Shown here one piece after another: positions 25,950 to 34,145 of a stretch of 45,582 nt of DNA. How positions within the stretch are numbered: position 1 is the first letter of the stretch; the number at the start of each line of letters is the position of its first letter. Below the pieces are notes generated by a model, which saw only the letters and a program-made list of their open reading frames with translations, was not told the origin of the DNA and did no database searches. A program made the position numbers and the translations under genes. The stretch is from positions 1 to 45,582 of the forward strand of contig VGCQ01000002.1 of the NCBI GenBank assembly GCA_016870055.1. The letters run 5' to 3'. Source of the DNA: Alphaproteobacteria bacterium. GTDB taxonomy: Bacteria; Pseudomonadota; Alphaproteobacteria; Reyranellales; Reyranellaceae.

Positions 25950-26876
25950 TCAGCGGCGCCCGCCAGTCGCGACGGCGGCCGGGCGGACGGCGCGCGTTTG
26001 CGGTGCGTTCAGTTCCTCGACCAGCCATTCCTCGAAGGCCTTGGTCTTCGGCCGGTTGGCCGAGGCCGGCGGGCAGACGAACCACCACGCCTTGCCGCTG
26101 TCGACGATCTGCGGGAACGGCTGGAACAGCCGACCCGACGCCAGGTCCTCGCGGAAGAGCTGCGGCGGACCGACCGCCACCCCGGCCCCCTCCATCGCCG
26201 CCTCGACGGCGATCATGGTCGAATCGAAGGTGAGCACGCGCTTGGGCTTGAAGTCGCCCATGCCGACGGCACGCAGCCAAATCGACCATTCCGGATCGTA
26301 GGTCATGTCGATGAACGGCACGCGCTTCAGATCCTCGAGCGTCTTCAGCTTGTCACGGTAGCGACGACCGCACAGTGGCGTCAGCACGTCGGAAAAAAGC
26401 CTTGTGGCATGCAGCTCGGGCTCCGGTTGCACGGTGAAGCGGATGGCGCAGTCGAAATCCTCGCGCGCGAAGTCGACGCGCCGCTGCGTCGTCGTCATGC
26501 GGACCTCGATCTCGGGGTGCTTGGCCTGGAAGCGATGCAGCCGCGGCGCCAGCCAGCCCAAAGCGAAGGTGGTGACCAGGCTGACATTGAGCGTGCCGGA
26601 GTTGGCCTTGCGGCCGACGCGCTCGAGCGCGTTGGTCATGCGATCGAACGCGTCGCGCAAATCGGGCAGCAGCGCCTCGCCCTCGCTGGTGATCTCCAGC
26701 CCGCGCGGGCGGCGCACGAACAGCGCCACGCCCAGCCGCTCCTCGAGCGCCTTGACCTGATGACTGACCGCCGCCTGCGTCACGTACAATTCCTCGGCGG
26801 CGTGTGTGAAGCTCGCATGACGGGCCGCAGCCTCAAAGGCGCGAAGCGCGTTGAGCGGCAGTTGCGAGCGGCTCAT
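25950..26876 (-). CDS. LysR family transcriptional regulator, GcvA-like (paralogue of 10318-11220)
   Basis: PLNALRAFEAAARHASFTHAAEELYVTQAAVSHQVKALEERLGVALFVRRPRG. Confidence 0.93.
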   Translation of the reverse strand: MSRSQLPLNALRAFEAAARHASFTHAAEELYVTQAAVSHQVKALEERLGVALFVRRPRGLEITSEGEALLPDLRDAFDRMTNALERVGRKANSGTLNVSLVTTFALGWLAPRLHRFQAKHPEIEVRMTTTQRRVDFAREDFDCAIRFTVQPEPELHATRLFSDVLTPLCGRRYRDKLKTLEDLKRVPFIDMTYDPEWSIWLRAVGMGDFKPKRVLTFDSTMIAVEAAMEGAGVAVGPPQLFREDLASGRLFQPFPQIVDSGKAWWFVCPPASANRPKTKAFEEWLVEELNAPQTRAVRPAAVATGGRR

Positions 26877-27017
26877 GTCGGCAGCGATCCCATAGTTTTC
26901 CTAGGCCTCCCCCGAGCAATCGTCCTTTGCGGACAGCGATACCTTAGCGCAAATAGGCCAAAGAAACGAGGTGCCAAACGGTCGATCCGGCCGGCGCACC
27001 CCGAATGGAGCTAAGCC

Positions 27018-27257
27018 ATGTCGACCCTGTCCAGCGTGCGGGACTTCGCCCGCGCGAGCACGCCATCCGTCACTTTCGGCCACGCCGTGGCGTTGCTCGC
27101 CGGTGTCGTCGTGGTCGGGATCGAGCATGTCATGACGCGCGTCGAGCTTGCCCGCTCGCGACGCCAGCTGGCCGAACTTGACGACCGGCTGTTGCGCGAC
27201 ATCGGGCTCGACCGGGCGACCGCCCGGCGCGAGGCCGACAAAGGCTTCTGGTCCTAA
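27018..27257 (+). CDS. DUF1127 domain-containing small protein (second copy)
   Basis: LARSRRQLAELDDRLLRDIGLDRATARREADKGFWS. Confidence 0.85.
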   Translation: MSTLSSVRDFARASTPSVTFGHAVALLAGVVVVGIEHVMTRVELARSRRQLAELDDRLLRDIGLDRATARREADKGFWS

Positions 27258-27317
27258 ACGCCAATTGCCGGCGGGAAGCGGATAGAGCAGGCTGGGTCTT
27301 GGTGCTTTGATCGCGCT

Positions 27318-28466
27318 ATGATCCAGCATTCCCTGTCGCTTCCCACCTCCGCCCTGGCGTCGGCCAGCGCTGCGCCCAGCCTGCCTAACGAGACAACGTG
27401 CTGGCAGGCGCTGCAACGGCGCGATCGCGCCTACAACGGCCGGTTCTGGTTCTCGGTCAAGACGACCGGGGTCTATTGCCTGCCGTCCTGTGCCGCGCGT
27501 CCGCCGTTGCGCCGCAACGTCGCTTTCCATGCCTCGCCCGAAGCGGCCGAGGCGGCGGGTTTCCGCGCCTGCAAACGCTGCAAGCCGCGCGACTGGCGGG
27601 CCGATCTTGGCCTCAGCGCGCCGGTCGCGCGCGCCTGCGCCCTATTCGACGCGACCGATACCGACCAGCCGCCGTCGCTTGCCGAGGTGGCCCGCCGTGT
27701 CGGGCTGACCGCCGGTGCGCTCAGCAAGCGGTTCGTCGCCGAGCTCGGCGTCAATCCACGCGACTGGCTGGTGGCGCGCAAGCGCCAGCGCTTCCGCAAG
27801 GCGTTGCGCCAGGGCGAATCGGTGGCCGATGCCCTCTACGGCGCAGGCTACGGCTCGCCCAGCCGCGTCTACGAATCGAGCGACAAAGCGCTCGGCATGA
27901 CGCCCGCAACCTATGCCAAGGGGGGCGCCGGGGCCCGGATCGACTACACGACCGTCGACTCCGACTACGGCCGCGTGCTGGTCGCGACGACATATAAAGG
28001 CATCGCTGCGGTGTTCCTCGGCGACAGCGACCGTGGCCTCGAAGCCGACCTGCGGCGCGACTTCCCGGCGGCCGAGATCAGTCGCAACGACCGGGCGCTG
28101 GAGGGGCGCGTCAAGGCCGTGCTGGCCCGTCTGTACGGCCGCAAGCCCTCGGCGCTGGACGCCAGCGACGTGCCGCTCGATATCGTCGGCACGGCCTTCC
28201 AGTGGAAAGTATGGAAGGAGCTGACCAGGATCCCGGCCGGCCAGACCAGGACCTACGGCGAGATTGCGCGCCGTATCGGCAGGCCGGAGGCGGCCCGTGC
28301 GGTCGGCCGTGCCTGCGCGACCAATCAGGCAGCCGGCGTTATTCCCTGCCATCGCGCGGTTGCCAGCAACGGCGCGCTCAACGGCTATCGCTGGGGTGTG
28401 GCGCGCAAGGAGCGGCTGCTCGCTGCCGAACGATTGGCGGACGGGCGCCGGCGGAGCAGCAGGTAG
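27318..28466 (+). CDS. ada: Bifunctional Ada: methylphosphotriester sensor/AraC-type regulator and O6-methylguanine methyltransferase
   Basis: Zn domain YCLPSCAARPP...CKRCKP, AraC HTH, MGMT active site GVIPCHRAVASNG. Confidence 0.92.
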   Translation: MIQHSLSLPTSALASASAAPSLPNETTCWQALQRRDRAYNGRFWFSVKTTGVYCLPSCAARPPLRRNVAFHASPEAAEAAGFRACKRCKPRDWRADLGLSAPVARACALFDATDTDQPPSLAEVARRVGLTAGALSKRFVAELGVNPRDWLVARKRQRFRKALRQGESVADALYGAGYGSPSRVYESSDKALGMTPATYAKGGAGARIDYTTVDSDYGRVLVATTYKGIAAVFLGDSDRGLEADLRRDFPAAEISRNDRALEGRVKAVLARLYGRKPSALDASDVPLDIVGTAFQWKVWKELTRIPAGQTRTYGEIARRIGRPEAARAVGRACATNQAAGVIPCHRAVASNGALNGYRWGVARKERLLAAERLADGRRRSSR

Positions 28467-28960
28467 AAGGCGCCACCGCCGCCGTGGCGGGCGTGCGCGG
28501 GCCGCACGGCGCGGACGTGCTGTCGATTGTCGGCGCGATTGAGCCAACCGACGAATTCGGCGCGGATGCGGCCGCCCAGCAAGCGACCGCCGTCCAGTCG
28601 CAGGCCCTTGCCGGTGACGATCAGCACCACGCGCAGATCGCGCGCCGCGGCCTCCTCGAGAAAGCGGCCGACCGCGCGTTCGGCGGCAGTGAGCGTCATG
28701 CCGTGCAGATCGAGTGAGGCCTGAGGCAGAAGCTTGCCGCGCGCGAGTGAACGGGACACGTCGCGGTCGAAGCTGCCGTCGGCGGCGGCGAGGTCGGCCA
28801 TGATCGTCGGCGGGCGTGCGCGAGACCTTTCGAGCGGCTTAGCAGATCGCTCGGCCTTCGGCGTCGCGATGACGACGGCTGGCCGCGCCGCCGGCCTGCG
28901 GCTGCGCAGCGGTTTCACGCCAGCCATTGCCGCGGCGAACAGCTCGGCATCCTTGACCAT
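28385..28960 (-). CDS. Smr/MutS2-type domain protein
   Basis: LDLHGMTLTAAERAVGRFLEEAAARDLRVVLIVTGKGLR...HGGGGAFYLLLRRR; 3' end overlaps ada antisense. Confidence 0.82.
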   Translation of the reverse strand: MVKDAELFAAAMAGVKPLRSRRPAARPAVVIATPKAERSAKPLERSRARPPTIMADLAAADGSFDRDVSRSLARGKLLPQASLDLHGMTLTAAERAVGRFLEEAAARDLRVVLIVTGKGLRLDGGRLLGGRIRAEFVGWLNRADNRQHVRAVRPAHARHGGGGAFYLLLRRRPSANRSAASSRSLRATPQR

Positions 28961-29007
28961 GGCATTTCGTGTAGCCTTGGCGGCAGGGCGGGTCTACACA
29001 GCGCGCC

Positions 29008-30360
29008 ATGGCCCTGGCGCCTCCACCTCCCGCGCGGACTCCGCCGCCGCCCGATCCGGACCTTCAGACCGGCCTGCAATACCTCAAGGCGGGCTGGTTC
29101 GATCGCGCCGAGCCGCTGTTTCGATCGGCTCTGGCGCGCCATGGCGATCGGCCCGACATCCTGCACTTTCTCGCCGTCTGCGTCTCGCAGCGCGGGGCGC
29201 TGGCCGACGCCGAGGCGCTGTGGCGCAAGGCGCTCGCCAAGGACCCCAACGAGCCAATGCTGTCCTACAATCTCGCCCTCGTGGCGCGCCGCCTGGGCCG
29301 GCTCGACGAGGCCGCACGCCGCTTGCGCGACACGATCCGGCGTGCGCCCACCCATGTCGAGGCGCGGCTGGCGCTGGCTTCCATCCATATGGATCTCGGC
29401 CGCTATGCCGCCGCCGAACGCGAGCTGGCCGAGTTCGTGGCCAACCTCGACCAGGCGATCGAGAAGGGCGGCGACACGCTGAAGCCACTGCAGGCGCGGG
29501 CGCGCAACATGCTGGGCTATGCGCTCTATCGCCTGGGCAACTCTTCCGCGGCCATCGAGGTCCTCGACATGGCGCTGGCCGACGCCGGCGACGATGGCGA
29601 GCGCCGGGCGCAGATCCTGGGCGACCGCGCGCTCGCCCTGGGCGCGCTCGGCCACCACGAGGAAGCCGTCGCCGGTGCCCGCCAAGCGCTGGAGATGGCC
29701 CCCGACAGCGCGGGGCTGAACCATGCGCTGGGCTTCGTGCTGCATTTTGCCGGTCGGCCGGACGAGGCCATCCCGGCGATCCGGCGCGCCCTCGACCTCG
29801 ATCCGACCTTTGCCGCGGCGCTCAAGACGCTGGCGCTCGCCGAGGCCGCCGTTGGCCGCAAGGACGAGGCGGTCGAGCTGCTGCAGCGGGCGCGGCGCGA
29901 GAGCCCGGCGGACCGCGACGTCGTGCTGCAACTCTCGCTGCTGCAGGTCGATCGCAAGGAGTTCGCCGACGCCCTGCAGACGCTGGAGCCGCGGCTCAAG
30001 GAATCGCCCGATGACGTGCGGGTGCTCAACAACCAAGGCCTGGCGCTGCGTGGTCTGAAACGGTTCGAGGAGGCGCGTCGAGCGCTCAAGCGGGCGTCGC
30101 GGCTCTCCACCGACGATCCGCTGGTGCTGACCAATCTCGGCAGCGTGCTGGTCGATCTCGGCCGGGCGGCGGAGGCGAGGTCGCTGCACGAGCATGCGCT
30201 ACGCGTCCTGCCCGGCGATCCACGCCTGCTCGGCCATTATGGCATCTGCCTTGCCGCCCTGGGCGAGCGCGAGCGGGCGCGCGAGGCGCTGGATTCGGCG
30301 CTGGCCGCCGACCCCAACAATGCCGAGGCGCTCGACGCGCTGGTGAAGCTCAACACATGA
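29008..30360 (+). CDS. TPR repeat protein
   Basis: Many consecutive TPR-like helices across the whole length. Confidence 0.87.
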   Translation: MALAPPPPARTPPPPDPDLQTGLQYLKAGWFDRAEPLFRSALARHGDRPDILHFLAVCVSQRGALADAEALWRKALAKDPNEPMLSYNLALVARRLGRLDEAARRLRDTIRRAPTHVEARLALASIHMDLGRYAAAERELAEFVANLDQAIEKGGDTLKPLQARARNMLGYALYRLGNSSAAIEVLDMALADAGDDGERRAQILGDRALALGALGHHEEAVAGARQALEMAPDSAGLNHALGFVLHFAGRPDEAIPAIRRALDLDPTFAAALKTLALAEAAVGRKDEAVELLQRARRESPADRDVVLQLSLLQVDRKEFADALQTLEPRLKESPDDVRVLNNQGLALRGLKRFEEARRALKRASRLSTDDPLVLTNLGSVLVDLGRAAEARSLHEHALRVLPGDPRLLGHYGICLAALGERERAREALDSALAADPNNAEALDALVKLNT

Positions 30361-30370
30361 GGAGGCCGCG

Positions 30371-31039
30371 ATGAGCGACGGCGCCGACCGGTTGGCCGAG
30401 GTGCGCCGACGCATCGCCGAGGCGGCACGCGCCGCCGGACGCGATCCCGCCGCCGTGACGTTGGTCGCGGTGTCCAAGACCCACGGCGCGGACCGGGTGC
30501 GCGAACTGCTCGACGCCGGCCAGCGCGTGTTCGGCGAGAACCGCGTGCAGGAAGCCGAAGCGAAGTTCCCGGCGCTCAAGGCCCAATATCCCGATCTCAT
30601 GCTGCACCTGATCGGGCCGCTGCAGACCAACAAGGTGCGCGAGGCGGTGGCGCTGTTCGACGTCATCGAATCGGTCGATCGCGAGAAGCTGGCCGCCGCG
30701 CTCGCCAAGGAGATGGCGCGCGCCGCGCGGCGGCCGGCATGCTACGTGCAGGTCAACACCGGCGAGGAGCCGCAGAAGGCCGGGGTCCTGCCCGGCGAGG
30801 TCGACGCCTTCGTGGCGTCGTGCCGCGACGTCCACAAGCTGCCTCTGGTCGGGCTGATGTGCATCCCGCCGGTCGAGGAGGAACCCGCCCTGCATTTCGC
30901 CCTGTTGACCAAGATGGCGGCGCGCAACGGCCTTGCCCAGGTCAGCATGGGCATGAGCGCCGATTACGAGATCGCGGTGCGCCTGGGCGCCACCCATGTC
31001 CGCGTCGGCACGGCGCTGTTCGGCCACCGCGGCGGCTGA
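30371..31039 (+). CDS. yggS: YggS family pyridoxal-phosphate homeostasis protein
   Basis: VTLVAVSKTHGADRVRELLDAGQRVFGENRVQEAEAK; HLIGPLQTNKVREAVALFDVIESVD; MGMSADYEIAVRLGATHVRVGTALFG. Confidence 0.94.
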   Translation: MSDGADRLAEVRRRIAEAARAAGRDPAAVTLVAVSKTHGADRVRELLDAGQRVFGENRVQEAEAKFPALKAQYPDLMLHLIGPLQTNKVREAVALFDVIESVDREKLAAALAKEMARAARRPACYVQVNTGEEPQKAGVLPGEVDAFVASCRDVHKLPLVGLMCIPPVEEEPALHFALLTKMAARNGLAQVSMGMSADYEIAVRLGATHVRVGTALFGHRGG

Positions 31040-31042
31040 GCG

Positions 31043-31882
31043 ATGCCCGAGCTGCCGGAGGTCGAAACCGTCCGCCGCGGCCTGGTCCCCAAGCTGGTCG
31101 GCCGGCGCATCGTGCGCCTGGTGCAGCGGCGGCGCGATCTGCGCGTGCCGCTGCCGGCGCGGTTCGCCCAACGGGTCGAGGGCCGCACGGTGCGCGCCAT
31201 CGACCGGCGCGCCAAGTACCTGCTGATCCGCCTCGACGACGGCAACACCCTGATCGCCCATCTCGGCATGTCGGGCCGCATGACCCTGCATGACGGAGCA
31301 AGCGCCGCCGAACACCCGTTCGACCGTCACGACCATGTCGTGCTCGATACCGACCAGGGTTGGCAGGTTCGTTTCAACGATGCGCGCCGATTCGGCCTGA
31401 TGCTGCTTGCCGCCGACGCCGAGGTACCACGGCACAAGCTGTTCAGGGGTCTCGGGCCAGAACCGCTGGACGAGGCGTTCGACGGAGCCGCGCTTGCCGA
31501 CCGTCTGAAAGGCCGAAAAACGCCGATCAAGGCCGCGCTGCTCGACCAGAAGACCCTGGTCGGGGTGGGCAACATCTACGCTTGCGAGGCGCTGTTCCTC
31601 GCCGGCATCTCGCCACGCCGGTCGGCTCATACCGTGCAGGGCGAGCGCGCTGAGCGTCTGGCGGCCGCAATCAAGCAGGTGCTCCTGCGCTCGATCGACG
31701 ACGGCGGCTCGACGCTGCGCGATCATGTCCAGCCGGGTGGCGAGCTCGGCTACTTCCAGACCAGGTTCAACGTCTACGACCGCGTCGGCGCCGTCTGCCC
31801 GACGTCGGGCTGCGGCCGGCCGGTCAAGCGCTTGGTCCAGGCCGGCCGGTCGACCTTCTATTGCACACGCTGCCAACGCTAG
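31043..31882 (+). CDS. mutM: Formamidopyrimidine-DNA glycosylase
   Basis: PELPEVETVRRGL N-terminus; NIYACEALFLAGISP; zinc finger CPTSGCGRPVKRLVQAGRSTFYCTRCQR. Confidence 0.95.
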   Translation: MPELPEVETVRRGLVPKLVGRRIVRLVQRRRDLRVPLPARFAQRVEGRTVRAIDRRAKYLLIRLDDGNTLIAHLGMSGRMTLHDGASAAEHPFDRHDHVVLDTDQGWQVRFNDARRFGLMLLAADAEVPRHKLFRGLGPEPLDEAFDGAALADRLKGRKTPIKAALLDQKTLVGVGNIYACEALFLAGISPRRSAHTVQGERAERLAAAIKQVLLRSIDDGGSTLRDHVQPGGELGYFQTRFNVYDRVGAVCPTSGCGRPVKRLVQAGRSTFYCTRCQR

Positions 31883-31912
31883 CTTTAAGTACGGCGCAAG
31901 TTGGAGGACAAA

Positions 31913-32692
31913 GTGGCTGCCTATCAGAACATCAAGACCGAGACCAAAGGTCGGGTCGGCATCATCCGCCTCGATCGGCCGCAGGCGCTGAACGCCCTGT
32001 GTGCCGAGTTGGTGCGTGAACTCGGGGAGGCGCTCGACGCGTTCGAAGCCGCCCCCAGCATCGGCTGCTTGGTCCTCACTGGTAGCGACAAGGCCTTCGC
32101 CGCCGGCGCCGACATCAAGGAGATGAAGGACAAGTCCTACCAGGACGTCTTCCTCGAAGACTTCATCACCGTCGGCTGGGAGAAGGTAAGCCGCGTGCGC
32201 AAGCCGATCATCGCCGCCGTCGCGGGCTATGCACTGGGCGGCGGCTGCGAGATGGCGATGATGTGCGACTTCATCATCGCTGCAGACAATGCGAAGTTCG
32301 GCCAGCCGGAAATCACGCTCGGCACCATCCCGGGGGCCGGTGGCACCCAGCGCCTGCCCCGCTTCGTCGGCAAGGCCAAGGCGATGGATCTCGTGCTGAC
32401 TGGCCGCATGATGGACGCCGCCGAAGGCGAACGCTGCGGCCTGGTGAGCCGCGTCGTGCCGTTGGCCCAGCTGATGGACGATGCGATCGCCACAGCGGAG
32501 AAGATCGCCGGCATGTCTCTGCCGGCCACGATGGTCGCCAAGGAAGCGGTCAATCGCGCCTTCGAAACCACTCTGGCGGAAGGCGTTCGCTTCGAGCGCC
32601 GCACCTTCCATGCCACTTTCGCCTTCGACGATCGCGCCGAGGGCATGGCGGCGTTCGCGGCCAAGCGCAAAGCGGCCTGGAAGCATCGATGA
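31913..32692 (+). CDS. Enoyl-CoA hydratase
   Basis: [99 protein letters not shown] before GTG 31913. Confidence 0.94.
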   Translation: MAAYQNIKTETKGRVGIIRLDRPQALNALCAELVRELGEALDAFEAAPSIGCLVLTGSDKAFAAGADIKEMKDKSYQDVFLEDFITVGWEKVSRVRKPIIAAVAGYALGGGCEMAMMCDFIIAADNAKFGQPEITLGTIPGAGGTQRLPRFVGKAKAMDLVLTGRMMDAAEGERCGLVSRVVPLAQLMDDAIATAEKIAGMSLPATMVAKEAVNRAFETTLAEGVRFERRTFHATFAFDDRAEGMAAFAAKRKAAWKHR

Positions 32693-32710
32693 ACGGCCAT
32701 TCAGCCGGGG

Positions 32711-32739
32711 TTGACCGGCTGTCGGCCGGCCCGTATAAG
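32711..32739 (+). promoter_or_regulatory. Predicted sigma-70-type promoter of rpsT
   Basis: TTGACC, 17-nt spacer, TATAAG, 27 bp before the rpsT start. Confidence 0.7.
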
Positions 32740-32766
32740 CGCGCCCTTCCGAGGCACGAGGCATAG

Positions 32767-33030
32767 ATGGCAAATCACAAGTCGGCCGAGAAGCGCGCGC
32801 GTCAAACCAAGCGCCGCACCGCCGTAAACACCACGCGACGCAGTCGTGTGCGCGGCTCGATCAAGAAGGTCGAGGAAGCGATCAAGGCGGGCGACAAGCA
32901 GGCTGCCGCCGCCGCATTGCGCGCCGCCCAGCCGGAGATCCAGCGCGGCGCCACCAAGCGTGTCGTGACCAAGAACGCCGCTGCACGTCGTGTGTCGCGA
33001 CTTGCCGCGCGCATCAAGGCGATGGCCTGA
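32767..33030 (+). CDS. rpsT: 30S ribosomal protein S20
   Basis: [39 protein letters not shown]...[15 protein letters not shown]. Confidence 0.97.
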   Translation: MANHKSAEKRARQTKRRTAVNTTRRSRVRGSIKKVEEAIKAGDKQAAAAALRAAQPEIQRGATKRVVTKNAAARRVSRLAARIKAMA

Positions 33031-33053
33031 AGCAGGTCACTCGGCCGAACATC

Positions 33054-33085
33054 AACGCCGCTCCAACGAGCGGCGTTTGTTTTTT
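33054..33085 (+). terminator. Rho-independent terminator of rpsT
   Basis: AACGCCGCTC-CAAC-GAGCGGCGTT stem (10 bp) followed by TGTTTTTT. Confidence 0.9.
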
Positions 33086-33591
33086 GGCGAACCTGCTCGA
33101 AATTTTCTTCGTGCTTTTTCATCAAGATCATTTGGTCGCCAATTCGGCGAATGACATACGATTCGTTTTTATCGGACTGCGCACGACATCAAGCGCAAGA
33201 TGTTGAACGTGAGAGCGTGCGACGAGGCGTCTGGAATCGAATTCGACGAGATGTCAATCGAGTCACGCGAAGAACATCATGGATAGCGTGTGATGTTGGC
33301 GGCCTGAATCATTTGCGCCGCCGCGCGAGTCTGTCTAAGAGTCGACGCATCGCGACGGAGCGTGGGGCGCTGACGCGAGCCGCGGTGGGGATAGGGGGCT
33401 TCCTCCTCACCGAAGACGAACGAGGGAGACGAACACAGCCGGCCGACGACAGCGACGATCGAACAAGACAGCGTCCCCTCTAACGACGCTCATCGCGATC
33501 TTCTGTCATCCTCGGTCGACCTGCGTGCCCATCGTCGATCGTCGGCTCGTTGCTCGGTGACCTGCCTCGTCAACAATGAAGCGCGGGGGCC
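33086..33591. other. Non-coding region upstream of rhodanese-dnaA; AT-rich start and GANTC cluster (possible oriC or regulatory region)
   Basis: About 500 bp with no convincing ORF between rpsT terminator and rhodanese; six GANTC in 183 bp (33161-33343). No consensus TTATCCACA box seen by eye. Confidence 0.35.
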
Positions 33592-34056
33592 ATGGCGAGA
33601 CAAGACGACATCGCGGGCGCGTATGCTCTGACCCCTGCGGCCGGCTATGCCGGCGATGTCGCTCCGGCTGCGGCGTGGAAGCTTCTCGGCGAGCGCAAGG
33701 ATGCGGTGTTGATCGACGTGCGCACGCGCGCCGAATGGAACTATGTCGGCCTGCCCGACCTCGAGTCGTTGGGCAAGAAGCCGGCCTTGATCGAGTGGCA
33801 GGTTTTTCCCAGCATGCAGCCGAATCCGGAATTCGTGGCCGCCCTCTCGGGCGCGCTGCCGGACCGCGCGGCGCCGCTGCTTTTCCTTTGTCGGAGTGGA
33901 GCCCGATCGGCCGCGGCGGCGAAAGCCATGACCGCGGCCGGCTACAGTACATGTCTCAATGTGGCGGACGGCTTCGAGGGGCCCCTGGACGCGCAGGCCA
34001 AGCGCGGCACGTCGGGGGGCTGGAAGGCGGCAGGACTTCCCTGGAGACAGACGTGA
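33592..34056 (+). CDS. Rhodanese-like domain protein
   Basis: AWKLLGERKDAVLIDVRTRAEWNYVGLP; active-site loop LFLCRSGARSAAAAKAM; LNVADGFEG. Confidence 0.93.
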   Translation: MARQDDIAGAYALTPAAGYAGDVAPAAAWKLLGERKDAVLIDVRTRAEWNYVGLPDLESLGKKPALIEWQVFPSMQPNPEFVAALSGALPDRAAPLLFLCRSGARSAAAAKAMTAAGYSTCLNVADGFEGPLDAQAKRGTSGGWKAAGLPWRQT

Positions 34057-34145
34057 ATCGAATTCAATCGCCGGTGACGGGCAACAAGCAGGACTTCCCT
34101 GGAGACAGACGTGAATCGAATTCAATCGCCGGTGACGGGCAACAA
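34030..34145. repeat. Perfect 58-bp tandem direct duplication
   Basis: GCAGGACTTCCCTGGAGACAGACGTGAATCGAATTCAATCGCCGGTGACGGGCAACAA at 34030-34087 and again at 34088-34145, no mismatch. Confidence 0.97.

Noticed and set aside
30350-32773. 807-aa minus-strand ORF opposite yggS, mutM and enoyl-CoA hydratase
   Set aside because: Antisense shadow of well-supported genes in GC-rich DNA; His/Arg/Asp/Gln-rich composition with no recognisable domain
33151-33483. 110-aa ORF inside the non-coding region upstream of the rhodanese gene
   Set aside because: No RBS or domain, Arg-rich composition, overlaps the AT-rich/GANTC region; more likely non-coding
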